Shown here: one piece after another, positions 32,646 to 43,180 of the stretch
How positions within the stretch are numbered: the first letter of the stretch is position 1
How the letters are laid out: each line of letters begins with the position of its first letter
Assembly (NCBI GenBank): GCA_029817715.1
Contig: JARUPY010000396.1
Location: 4,216,001-4,280,000 of the forward strand
Source of the DNA: Melastoma dodecandrum
Lineage: Eukaryota; Streptophyta; Magnoliopsida; Myrtales; Melastomataceae
Direction of reading: 5' to 3'
Length of the DNA: 64,000 bases
The notes under the pieces: model-generated
The model's database searches: none
What the model was told of the DNA's origin: nothing
What the model saw: only the letters and a program-made list of their open reading frames with translations
Program-made: the position numbers and the translations under genes

Positions 32646-33279
32646 GGACCTTGGAGGACGCTGTTTCGTTGTCAAAGTGCCCGAGAGGTTCGGCTTCTGC
32701 TCCTTCGATGACATAGGCACTCCTGCTTCCCAAGGTGGGGACCCCAGCGACGCCTTCCTTACTACGGATGGCTTGAAATCCCTGAGAAAGGTCCACCGTT
32801 ATTCTTCTACCGCGAACCACCGGAAGATCGGCCGGTTCCTTAGCAGGCAGAGGGCTGGTCGGCGACGGCGACGGCGACTGCGACGAGGATGGCTGGCTGG
32901 CTGGTCGGCAATGGCAACGAGGAGGACTGGTCTGCGATAGCGGCGAGGAGGACTTTCCACTGTCGTGCGGAGGAACTGTCGATTCCCCGGCTGGTTGATG
33001 TTGGTGAGAACAGCTAGGGGACGTCGTCAGAGTTGGGCATCACCGGGAGAACTTGCAGCATCGATGTACGAAAGGCGGCTCGGCCGACTGGGATCACAAC
33101 CTGTACAAGACGTAAGGGAAAAGAAAGAAAATACTACCTTTATGCTGAATTTTTTAGAAAAACGGCGTCTCCTCTCTATGTTTTTTTTCTTTCTCTCTTG
33201 GTGCTTGTCCTGTCTCTTGTCTAAATCTTCCCCATTTTTATAGTTTTTCTTTGTCCTTCGTATTTATGCAATATTATGT

Positions 33280-33405
33280 TTCCCCATTTTGATTTGATTT
33301 TATTTGATTTTACTTGATTTTATTTCATTTGATTTGATTTGATTTTATCTTGTTTGATTTCGTTTTGATTTTTAGTGATTTTTTGTTATTTTTTTTTTTT
33401 AAATT
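33280..33405. repeat. Low-complexity (GATTT)n-like tract
   Basis: A run of TTTGATTTGATTTTA-type motifs about 120 bp long, of simple repeat origin, inside hAT 2. Confidence 0.75.
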
Positions 33406-33885
33406 GGGTTATGACAATGAGGATAAAACAAAGCAAGATCAAGATCAGAGAGCAGCGAGAAAAGATCCAGGGCCGCTTACCCAAAAAAAAAAGAAAGAAA
33501 AGATCCAGGGCTAGGCCGAGGATCCAATGGAAGATCGAGGCGAAGATGGAAGAAAGCATGAGGAACAAACCTTTTTTTCCTTTCTTTTGTTGTTCCTCCT
33601 TTTCAGAGAAGAGAAAGGGAAGAAGGAAAGAGGAAAGTTTCAAAAAGAAGAAAGGGATGGACGGACAAGACAGACCGAGGACAGACCACAAATTTTGAAC
33701 TACGATTTTAAAAAATCCCATTACGATTTTAATTACGATTTCGCTCCAACGATTTTACACCCGATCCTACGATCCCACTACGATTTTACCTGACAGAGTT
33801 TTTATGTGCGATTTAACTCGCAATGTCCCCAAAAATCGTAAACTCGTACGATTTTACGAGTAAAATCGCGATTTTGACTACCATG

Positions 33886-33893
33886 GTCGGAGC
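33886..33893. repeat. Right target-site duplication of hAT element 2
   Basis: GTCGGAGC, followed by the rest of the interrupted 51-bp repeat unit (CTTTAGGCGTGATCC). Confidence 0.9.
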
Positions 33894-34063
33894 CTTTAGG
33901 CGTGATCCAGCAGAACTTCGGGGCGAGTTGCAGAATAATACCGGGCGATGGACATCGGCGGAGCTTCGGCGAGCGGAAGGTGGCGAGAATCTTCAAGAGC
34001 TCCAAGAGTCTTCTCTCCACCTATGTGTGCAGTGTGTGTTTGATGTTGTCGACAGAGGGATAT

Positions 34064-36014
34064 TGAAAGGATCACAAGTTCGAAAAATTTTTAAAACTTA
34101 ATTTTATTTGCTCAATACCTACACGAATCCATTACAGTACGGTTACAATTTGATTTCGAAAGAAAACCCGCAACTACTATGCCTCTACATGTTGTGCACA
34201 TCATGCGGATGCTCAAATCCTGCAAAAGACTCGCATACGTCAAGCCATAATAATCACATAGCCTTACAATAAGAATTCCTCATCATAACCGCCCCGCATA
34301 AGACTTCCCACATCCAGCCTTCATGCGACATTATTCTAGCCCTTTTGGGCTATCATCGCCTTCTCCAACAAGGTAAGGACCGAGGTTCATAACTCCTCTA
34401 GGGCTCCCTACAAGGGCAGCCCAAGGTTGCTCGAAGCGTCCGCTTCGTTCGCACTTGCTTCAACCGAGTTTCGCCACGTATCACCATATACGTCCGTTCC
34501 CCGCTCGGCACGCATTAGCGGACTCCTGCGGGGTCCTTGCAGCCCCTATGGCTATCCCTTCCGCCTCTGACGGGGCAAGGGTCGAGGTTTCCTAACCCCT
34601 CTAGTGCGCCCTTCAAGGCAGCCCAAGCATCGCCCGAAGCATCCGCTTCGTTCATGCTCGTTTCGACAGAGTACTTACCTACTACGGCCTTATCCTCCCA
34701 ACCACCCCCGAGCATATGCTCGGTGCTTCTCTTGGCACGAGAAGTCAGCCATCTAGGCTCTCATAAGATCCCATCCGGGTCCCTCGTTCCAGCCCCACGG
34801 CCGATTCGATTTTCCAAGACTTCTTCTCGCGGTTTCGCTCTTAAAGCGCATATCCGGGTCCATCCTTAAGGGGGGCTTTCCCATGCCTTTCCCCTCCTCG
34901 GATTTCTACCCATTTCCAGTTCCATGGCCGAGTTTCAACCCCTCAAGGGTTGCGCACACCTAGTTTTCCGGCCCCACGGCCGCTTTGCCTTCCGAGACCT
35001 TCGTCTCACGATTCCGCTCTCCGGGTATATCCTTGGGGAAGGCTTTTCCGTGCCTCTTTCCCCTTCAGATTCTCACCCATGTCCAGCCTCATGGCCGAGT
35101 TCCAACCCTTCAAGAGTTGCGCAGACTTAGTTTTCCGGCCCCACGGCCGCTTTGCTTTCCGAGACCTTCGTCTCACGATTCCGCTCTCTAACCGCATATT
35201 CGGGTATATCCTTGGGGAAGGCTTTTCCGTGCCCTTTTTCCCCTGGGCGTCCCCTGGGCGATGTCCGTCGCCCCTGGGGTCGGCGGCCGTCGACCCCAGC
35301 TCCATTTGCGACGCCCCTTTGACGACCAACTTCGATCGCGCTTATCTTGATATCTAAGCCCTATCTCAAAATTCTAATACATACTAAATGCCTCCTAATG
35401 ACCTCCTTAAGACCCTCGAGGCATTTACTTTCGATTCCGAGTCAGGCTATTTTTCAGCTGAAATGACCCTCGAGGATGCCCTCCGGGCGTCCTAGGCATG
35501 CCCCGGGGTCGGTGGCCATCGCCCACTGATCGACCCCGCATCACCCTCCCGAAGGCATCCATGATCGACTTTCTTTCTCTTCACCGTTTGAGGTCCGGGC
35601 GTGCCAGAGGCAGCGGCTGTCGCCCCTCAGGCCTCTAGGAGCGCATTACTGTCGCCCCTCCAGGGTCCCCCCTGATCGGGTTTCTCTCTCTTCACAGTTT
35701 GAGGTCCGGTCGTGCCAGGGTCAGCACCCATTGCCCCTTGGCCAGCGGCCGCCGCCCACACCCCGGCCCTTATCGATCATCCTACCACCCGATCTACGAC
35801 CCATCTCCAAATTCTAACACCCATTTAGGGCCTTATTTCGCGCCCTCTATCACCCCGTATACATTCCGGGCCGATCCAAGAACCCTCGATTTTGGGCATC
35901 CCTTATTTCGCGCACATGCGTCAACCCCGCATACTCATCCATTCATATCGCTCATTTCGTCGTCCAATGGCACCATGACCCTCATTTTAATTAGTAAAAA
36001 GGCGGGTCGTTACA
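34064..36014 (-). repeat. Candidate solo LTR (1951 bp), Gypsy type
   Basis: Read on the minus strand it starts TGTAACGACCCGCC, a common start of plant LTRs, and ends TTTCA after an A/T-rich tail with AATTTTATT-like motifs. The five bases outside are GATAT on the left and AATAT on the right, an imperfect duplication. No internal genes are present. It contains 167-bp tandem units. The right end is better supported than the left end. Confidence 0.45.
34743..35256 (+). repeat. Tandem repeat, about 167-bp unit, three copies
   Basis: Copies begin near 34757, 34924 and 35091. Shared blocks are ATGGCCGAGTT.CAACCC, CGGCCCCACGGCCG, TCCGAGACCTTCGTCTCACG and ATATCCTTGGGGAAGGCTTT. Copies two and three are close, and copy one is diverged. 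The open frames across it come from its composition and are not called as genes. Confidence 0.8.
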
Positions 36015-36148
36015 AATATAGCCGTCGTCGAAGAATATAATATCCAAAAATATCATTCGGGAAGAATATTGTTGTGTGTAGAATATGACTTCTGGGAAAA
36101 TGTAACTACAAGGATAATATACCATCGCGAGAATCTCGTCTTTCTGCT

Positions 36149-36365
36149 ATGGGGCCTTCGGAGATAAATCGCAAAAGGAGGCCTTCGGGGATAAACTCGC
36201 AAGAGAAGGCCTTCGGGGATAAACCCGCAAGAGGGGCCTTCGCCACCGCACCACCCATAAAGGGGCCTTCGCAGCGCCGCACCACCCGCGGAGGGGCCTT
36301 CGCCGCGCCGCACCACCCGCAGAGGGGCCTTCGTCGCGCTGCACTACCCGTAGATGGGCCTTCAA
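36149..36365. repeat. GC-rich minisatellite, about 33-bp unit
   Basis: Six or so degenerate units share GGGGCCTTCG plus CACCACCCGCAGA-like spacers. The regular frames over it (GGAAARRPL-type) are repeat artefacts. Confidence 0.8.
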
Positions 36366-38088
36366 AAAAGAACTAGAATCTCTTTATAACCCAATGGGGT
36401 TTAAGAGAATATGAGAGAAGAGAAGATTTTTGGTGTGTCCAAAATGGCTTGAGTATGCCTCTATTTATAAGGCTCTGTGGTCAATCTATAATAGGCAGCT
36501 GGTCACCTCACATTAGGTAACTTCCCTTTGGACCGGGATTGAAGTTGGGCTTGGTTTGGCCCAAAATAGCTTTGTTTGGATGGGCTTATGACATCATTTT
36601 CATGAATTTGATTTTATGGCCCGTTTATAATCCATACAAACTGGATATTAAGTTAGATAGGCAACCCATACTAAGACGATAAAATTTTAAAGTCTATCAA
36701 AAACATATATAATACAAGTAAAGGCAATGTTGCATCATGAATGATATCAGTTGAATTGTCATATTCTCTAGTCCGTAATTATCCGCAAACCCAGAAACAG
36801 GAATTGCCGGTCAAGACGGCCTTGTCTTAATTTCTTTTAAGGTAATTATTTAGCACCGCAAGTCAACCCAAGAAAATATTAAAAGTCGGTTAATTAGCTC
36901 CTTAAAAAAAAAGAAGACAAGATAAAATCATTAAGATTTAAGAACAAAAAAAATGGGGGGAGTGATCCAACCACAATAGACGTGACTTGGACTTTCGACC
37001 CCTCACTCTTCTTCAACTAAAATACAAGCACAACATGACAAAATTTTAAAAACAAGTAAACATTTTAATTTGTTGAATGTGGAAAATGATTTAAACTATT
37101 CTCTAGATAGTACTAAATGATCTTAATGTGTATGAACTTAATAAGCTAAACTCCCCTAGATGAAAAATATATCCTTTCCTTATTTCAGAATATTATGAAT
37201 TTAATGTTTTATTTATTGTAAGGAAATTAAGGGGCTGGGAATTTAAGATCAAAAGACAAATATTTTATTGACTCGTGAAATGTTTATTCCAATCGGAGCA
37301 CATAATGTATTTTCATAGTTTAGAGCGTATTTTAGGTGGTAGAAAGTTTTACAAAGACAAGATGTTGTTTCTCCTTAAGCCTCACATCCTACTCCTAACT
37401 TATCAATAAATACATTAGTGATGTCGTGTCATGTGTATGAAAACATTTGTGCTTGGTGTGGGATACATCTCCGTGCGATTTATCTTTTGCTGTGCACTGT
37501 CCATGCGATTTCCAGAGGATTATTCTCTTAGTGAAGTAAAAAATTGTCAACTTCTCAGCTATGATTTTATCCATAAACCAATAATATTTACGGATAGTTC
37601 CCTTGGGGACCACTCGATCAATTTACGCAAGCAGGGTCGTTCTTTGCCTATCCGTCTTGGGATCTACTCTATCGATTTCCTCGTGGGTGTTCTCGTGCAA
37701 CCGAATCCGTTTACTACTGCCAAGGATTGTATAATCTGTAATGATTTAAATGTTGTAGTTAAATATATGACTAATATTTGATAGATATATTTTTCTCTAT
37801 CTTTTCTTTATCTTTGTTATAATTAACGATGATTTAGATGTCTATGCCATTTTCTAGATATATGTCAAATCAAGGACTATTTCAAATTAATATACCTATT
37901 AATTTGTAAGACTTTATTATTATCAATTTTACTAATACAAATGTAAAACAATTGATAAATACATGCATTTATTAATTAATTATCTATAAATATAAAAAGT
38001 GTTTTGGCTTATAAATGCACATGCTAATATACAAGATTCATAAAGTACCTCACAAAAACGGCTCTTCTCCTCATTAGTAGGGGATCAT
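36366..38088. other. AT-rich region with possible minus-strand LTR promoter
   Basis: TTATAAATAG on the minus strand near 36470 lies in a context (short leader, then GC-rich minisatellite) that resembles an LTR core promoter, but no partner LTR was found. The rest, to 38088, is AT-rich with no supported gene. A 116-codon frame at 37431-37781 lacks any family features. Confidence 0.35.
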
Positions 38089-38189
38089 TGTTCACTTAAC
38101 AATATGTTCCTCGCATAGAAGATAGTTACTCTTCACACACATGATGTCGTTCGCAATGGAGATCGTCGTTGTACTGCTGACATAAAATT
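38089..38189 (-). repeat. Second copy of the Copia leader beyond the 3' LTR
   Basis: Aligns with 40330-40435 with few changes. Both contain a short frame, ANDIMCVKSN.LLCEEHIV, followed by TGA. Confidence 0.8.
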
Positions 38190-38547
38190 TGTTGGGGTTA
38201 TGTGTGTAGGATTGGATAGAAAGGGAGAAGGTGCTAGCAGAAGTGTACTGCTGACGACCTTCTATAGAATAGAGGAAACATTCGATAGAGTTGTTGCACC
38301 TACGAGAAATGTATATTGGAGTGTTTTGGCTGCTGAAATGATTTCTCTTTCATAAACTTTTTGTTACATGAAATGTCTACACGTCCCTTTATATACATGG
38401 AGGAGTAGGAAACTCAAATGACAATAGAAACAGCTACCTTAAATGACATATTTAATCATCTACTTAAATGCTCTACTTAATGACCCACTTAAATGACATT
38501 TTCGTTACTAATATTACATTGAATTGGATCATAAATTACCTTCAACA
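38190..38547 (-). repeat. LTR of the rearranged Copia (left, 358 bp)
   Basis: On the minus strand it starts TGTTGAAGGTAAT right after a purine tract (AAGAGAGGG) and ends CCCCAACA. Confidence 0.88.
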
Positions 38548-39110
38548 CCCTCTCTTGATTTATAATCTTCAAGTAGTCTTTAAATATCTCGAACTTCTCC
38601 GAAGACACTGCCTTGGTAAGAACATCTTCTGGTTGATCATGGGTGCTGATGAACACTAGAAGTATCTCCTTCTGTGAATCCATCTCTCTGATGAAATGAT
38701 GACGAAGTTCTATGTGCTTCGATCATGCATTGAAAACTGGATTCTTGGTCATAGCAATTGCAGATTGGTTATCACAGAAGATTGTTGTTGGCTCGTCCAC
38801 CTTCTGTTGTAACTCTAGAAGTAACCTTCTAAGCCAGACAGCTTCTCTTGTTGCTTCATTTGCTGCGATGTACTCAGCTTCTGCAGATGAAAGGGCAACA
38901 ATGCTTTGCTTTTTTGAACTTCATGAAATGGGCTTTGTTCTAATGCAGAACTAGTATCCTAATGTGCTTCTATGATTATCCAAGCTTCATGCCCAATCAC
39001 TATCTACATAAGACACTAGATCATCCTTCTTCTCTTTTGTATACTTTAGTCTGACCTTCTATGTGCCTTTTAGATAGCGTAGAACCCTTTTTGTTGCAGG
39101 CTTCTATGAA
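38489..39110 (-). pseudogene. Copia RNase H remnant
   Basis: The minus strand carries SYVDSDWAGSLDNHRST, LSSAEAEYIAANEATREA and FCDNQSAIAMTKNPVF, then KHIELRHHFIRE, which are the standard Copia RNase H blocks. Stops are present, for example where CMASKH-type residues would be expected. Most RT upstream is missing. Confidence 0.85.
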
Positions 39111-39312
39111 TAGCCTTTTGTTACGATGCAAGCTTTATGCTTCTGCACGCTTCCATCTTCAGTATACCTGGTTTTGTAGACCCACTTCAAGTCGATAGTT
39201 TCTTTTCCTTTTAGGAGATCGACTAATGACCATATGTCATTCTTCTCTATAGAAGTCATCTCATCCTTCATGCATTTATCCATTTTCCTTCTCTGGCTGC
39301 CTCCTCAAAGTT

Positions 39313-40130
39313 CTATGGCTCAAATGCAGCAAGAGCAAAGTTAGATTGCTCATAAAGTTCAGTGAATGATCTATACCTCCTCGGTGGTGTATCTCCAATA
39401 GGATCCTTTGCTTTTGGAATGGTTCTAGAGGAACTAGCTTCTGTTGTTTCGATGTGATTCTGTACTGTAACTTCTGTTGCTGCTTTTGTATGCTGGAACA
39501 TCTGAGTCATAGAAGTATCTTTCTGCCACTTCCAAGCTGCAAGTTCGTCAACAATAACATCTCTCGACAGAACTAACTTGTCAGTAATCGGATTATATAG
39601 ACGATATCCCTTCGATTCATCACTATATCTGATGAAAATCAACTTCTCACATTGCTCATTAAACTTTTCTCTTCCTTGAGAAGGTGTGAGTGCATATCCA
39701 ATACACCCAAATACTTTCAAATGATTCACCACGGGCTTCCTTCTGTGCCATGCTTCATATGGTGTCTTATTCCTAACTACTTTTGTAGGGGATCTGTTTA
39801 GAAGGTAGGCAGATGTGTTAACAGCTTCTGCCTAAAACTTGTTGGGTGACCTTTGCCCTTCAGCATGCTTCTGACTATCTCTATTATGGTTATGTTCTTT
39901 CTTTCTGCGTCTCCATTCTGCTGTGGAGAATACTGCATGGTCAACTGCCTCTGTATCCCCTTCTGTTGGCAATAGTACAAGAATGGTCTCGACAGAAACT
40001 CTCCTCCGCGATCTATCTTCAAGGTCTTAATCATGTATCCACTTTGATTCTCTGCAAGTGTTTTGAACTTCATAAAGGTGGCAAAAAACATCCGACTTCC
40101 TCTCAAGAAAGTAAAGCCAAATCATTCTAG
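39313..40130 (-). pseudogene. Copia integrase remnant
   Basis: Contains IDRGGEFLS, YSPQQNGDAERKN (the glutamate of the DDE core), then NKTPYEAWH and LKVFGCIGYALTP. A stop follows GHPTSF near 39838 and the N-terminal zinc part is lost. The aspartate context is DRGGEF rather than the usual DNGGEF. Confidence 0.85.
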
Positions 40131-40435
40131 TATAGTCATTTACGAACAACAGAAAGTATCTCCTGTTACCGAGAGACGGAGTTTGAGTCGGTCCACAAAT
40201 ATCTGCATGAACCGGCTCGAGAGGTGTTTGACCTCTCCATGATGTGTTTGGGAATGGAAGACGATGATGCTTTCTAAAGACACATCATTTTTAGACGTCA
40301 CCTTCTGCAGCTTGGATAGAAGGTAGAGGACTGTTGTTCACTCAACAATATGTTCCTCGCATAGGAGATGGTTACTCTTCACACACATGATGTCGTTCGC
40401 CATGGAAATCGTCGTTGTATTTCTGACATAAAATT

Positions 40436-40801
40436 TGTTGGGGTTTATGTGTGTAGGATTGGATATGAAGGGACAAGGTGCTAGCAGAACGTAGGTTCTG
40501 TATTGCTGACAACCTTCTGTAGAATAGAAGAAGCCTTCTGTAAAGCTGTTGCACCTACGAGGAATATATATTGGAGTGTTTTGGCTGCGAAAATGATTTC
40601 TGTTTCATAAAATTTTTCTTATATGAAATGTCTACACATTCCTTTATATATATGGAGGAGTAGGAAACTCAAATGACAATAGAAACCGCTACCTTAAATG
40701 AAATATTTAATCATCTACTTAAATGATCTACTTAATGACCCACTTAAATGACATTTTCATTACTAATATTGCATTGAATTGGATCATAAATTACCTCAAT
40801 A
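40436..40801 (-). repeat. LTR of the rearranged Copia (right, 5' LTR)
   Basis: Pairs with 38190-38547. On the minus strand it ends AACCCCAACA at 40436. Its outer end is degraded (TTACCTCAATA where the partner has TTACCTTCAACA). Confidence 0.85.
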
Positions 40802-41766
40802 AAGATAAGTATAATATGGATACAACAGTGGAAAATGTTACTTGGAATGAAATAAAGTAAAATATGGAATGAAATAAAGTAAAATATGCAAAGTTTGGGT
40901 ATTCATCTCTCACACAATGAAGATATGAATGGTTATCATGGTCGCGACTTACTACATTGCACACTTAATACCTACGATAAGAGTTTTATTATAACGACTC
41001 ACACGTAACATGATTTGTTGTCCTTTCAGGAAATCAAGAGTTTCTACACAACACCTTTGTGCTAGGATTAAACCTTTCAATCAGGCAATGTTCATAATTT
41101 CTACTCTATATTGCAAGCACGAGACTTCACATTATAACTACATGAGCAAGTTCGGGACGGGTAGATTCCGGATGTGGAAACTGGAACTTACCCTGTAATG
41201 GCTGATTATGAATTTTTAGAACGTAGAACCTACCATGTAGCTCAAAGAACCACCCAAAATCAACCCACTTTTTCTTGTACCGATTTCAATTACATGTCCT
41301 TGTGGCACACTTCCGCATTAAATCACTCACATTACTCTAATCAATCTAAAAAATCTCAAGTATTACTCCATTTAATCTAAAAAACCTCAAGTGAACTGGG
41401 CAATGGCGAATAGGACAAGGGCAACGGGATGGTGGGTTCGGGTGTCCGGACCTATAAACACACTACGATTGTGCACAAAAATGCTAAATACAAACAATAT
41501 ATATTTACAGTTTTAAGATAAAAATTATTTATACAAATAGAGACTAAAGATTATATAAAGATATTATAAAAATAAATTATATTAAAATATATTTTGACAG
41601 GTTCCAGGCTCTCCAGGTTGGTTTCGATGTGAGAACCTGGAACCGTACTTGGTACTACTAGTTTTCAAAAATTTAGAGCCTCGAACCTACCCGGTCTATT
41701 CGAGAACCGGTACTGACACCGACCCTATAATACTGGTACCCGATTTCACCTGGAATCTATGTTCAC
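40802..41766. other. AT-rich intergenic DNA
   Basis: No gene is supported. A near-perfect 25-bp direct duplication (GGAATGAAATAAAGTAAAATATG) occurs at about 40835-40885. Confidence 0.5.
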
Positions 41767-42595
41767 CTAGGGGCGGCAAAATAGGAAACAGGTCGGGTTC
41801 GTGTTCAGATACGACAAGACACGACACGAAATACGTCTATCCAAGCATGACCCGTTAAGGTTTTCCTGTTATGGGAGTAGAACCAAACAGGAACCGTTTT
41901 ATAACGGGTAGACACAAAACGACCGTTAAACATGAAATAATTTAGTATAAAATAGACCTAACATTTAAATTGCATCATAATTCAACCAGCAAAAACAAAA
42001 ACAAATTCATAAATATCCAATGATAAAATTATGAAAATAAATAATTTGGTGTTCATAAAAACAAATCCATAAATATCCAATGATAAAATTATGAAAATAA
42101 ATAATTTGGTATTCAAATTTATATAACAAAAATAACTTTGAATGTATATTATGATCATATAGTTGTAGACGAATTTATTATGATCGTGCACTTTCGTGTT
42201 CCATTTGAATGAATATGTACATTTCATGATCTATTAATTAAAATTAAATATTTCGGTCAAAATAAATGTCACTTTTCAAGTTCAGAGTCCAACGTTTAGT
42301 AAAAAGAATGAGATGACTTTTAATTTGGGAAGACGAAGACATAGAGTTTGGAAAGAAAAAAACCTAACGTCTTGGGACATTTTAATTGGCTTAGGGTGGA
42401 ATAATTAATATATTATTAAATTTTATTCAAAGTAGTCTAACGGGTAGTCACGGGTAAATGACACACGACCCAAAATCAATCCGTTATCATCGGTACAATA
42501 GATTGACACAATAACTATACGAATCCGTTAAGGCTAGATCCATACAATAAAATTACAGATCGTGTTCGTGTCGTGTCCAAAATTATCACCCCTAG
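41767..42595. mobile_element. Small non-autonomous DNA element (hAT-like, 829 bp)
   Basis: The left end begins CTAGGGGCGGCAAAATAGG and the right end, inverted, begins CTAGGGGTGATAATTTTGG. Further in, both arms carry GTTCGTGT/ACGACACG motifs in opposite orientation. CTAGGGGYGG.AAAAT ends are common in plant hAT-type miniature elements. A clean 8-bp target duplication was not found. No coding capacity. Confidence 0.6.
42001..42120. repeat. 60-bp direct tandem duplication
   Basis: Two adjacent 60-bp copies differ at only a few positions. They sit inside the small DNA element and are AT-rich (CATAAATATCCAATGATAAA). Confidence 0.92.
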
Positions 42596-43180
42596 TGTTA
42601 TTGGCCACGTTAAGGAAAAGAAAAATTAAGTTGTAATTTTTCTTCTAATTAAATTTGCAATATTTTAATTTGTAAAAAAGATGGTATATTTGGCAAAGAA
42701 ATCGGACTACCTTCACAGGTAAGCCTTTCTTTTGGTCTCAACGTTCATACAATAAATGTAAGCCCCCGTTTCTTTAAAAAAATTTTATAAACAAAGAGAA
42801 ATCATTATAAGAAATTAATGTATTTGGCTTCGTGAAGAGAATTAATCATCTCAAAATTTAATTTATAATTTTTATAAAGAAAGACGAAACAGAGTTCGAG
42901 GAAGGATTAAGAAAAAGGAAACGGAAAGGTTGTAAATTCAATTGTGGTTGGAATTTAAAAAGTCACTCATCCACCATTTTCCATGGCGCATCTAGAAGAC
43001 AAGAGAAGAGGAGGCCCCTCCTCTCCCTCCCATGTCATGAGCCTTGACCTTGAAGCACTCCCCCCCCTCCCAAGAATACCAACAAACAAACATAAATTGC
43101 AAAACAACAACCCCCCCCCCAATTCTCTTCCATCCTCCTCCTTCGTCTCCCCTCCCGGCTTAACTCTGTGACAACCAACC
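42596..43180. other. Upstream region of the 43-kb gene
   Basis: AT-rich to about 42970, then a C-rich leader with a run of nine to ten C near 43112. Probably promoter and 5' UTR. An ATG at 42983 opens a 62-codon frame that ends at 43171 and is a possible upstream ORF. Confidence 0.45.

Larger units (their letters stand above)
29167..33885 (-). mobile_element. hAT DNA transposon 2, non-autonomous, carrying a host gene fragment (4719 bp)
   Basis: Both ends read CATGGTAGTCAAAATCG, one inverted, and an 8-bp duplication GTCGGAGC flanks the element. The left subterminal sequence matches hAT 1 closely up to about 29275 and then jumps to the middle of the transposase gene, so the 3' half of the gene is deleted. 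About 3.5 kb of DNA unlike hAT 1 lies upstream of the transposase; part of it comes from an SHMT gene. It could move only with transposase supplied in trans, for example from hAT 1. Confidence 0.92.
38089..40801 (-). mobile_element. Rearranged Copia element: LTR-leader-pol-LTR-leader
   Basis: On the minus strand the order is LTR (40801-40436), a leader of about 105 bp (40435-40330), integrase (about 40130-39313), RNase H (about 39110-38560), LTR (38547-38190) and a second copy of the same leader (38189-38089). A normal element would end at the second LTR. GAG, protease and most RT are deleted. It belongs to the family of the fragment at 15107. Confidence 0.85.

Noticed and set aside
34537..35357. 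Overlapping frames of 70-135 codons
   Set aside because: Repeat-driven frames in the 167-bp tandem units; the same peptide recurs in different frames.
36149..36365. Regular repeats considered as a CRISPR array
   Set aside because: Units are contiguous and degenerate without unique spacers, and the genome is a plant.
36053..36376. Gly/Ala/Arg-rich frames on both strands
   Set aside because: Artefacts of the 33-bp GC-rich minisatellite.
37431..37781. 116-codon plus-strand frame
   Set aside because: No recognised motif, no promoter or splice signals, typical of AT-rich intergenic DNA.
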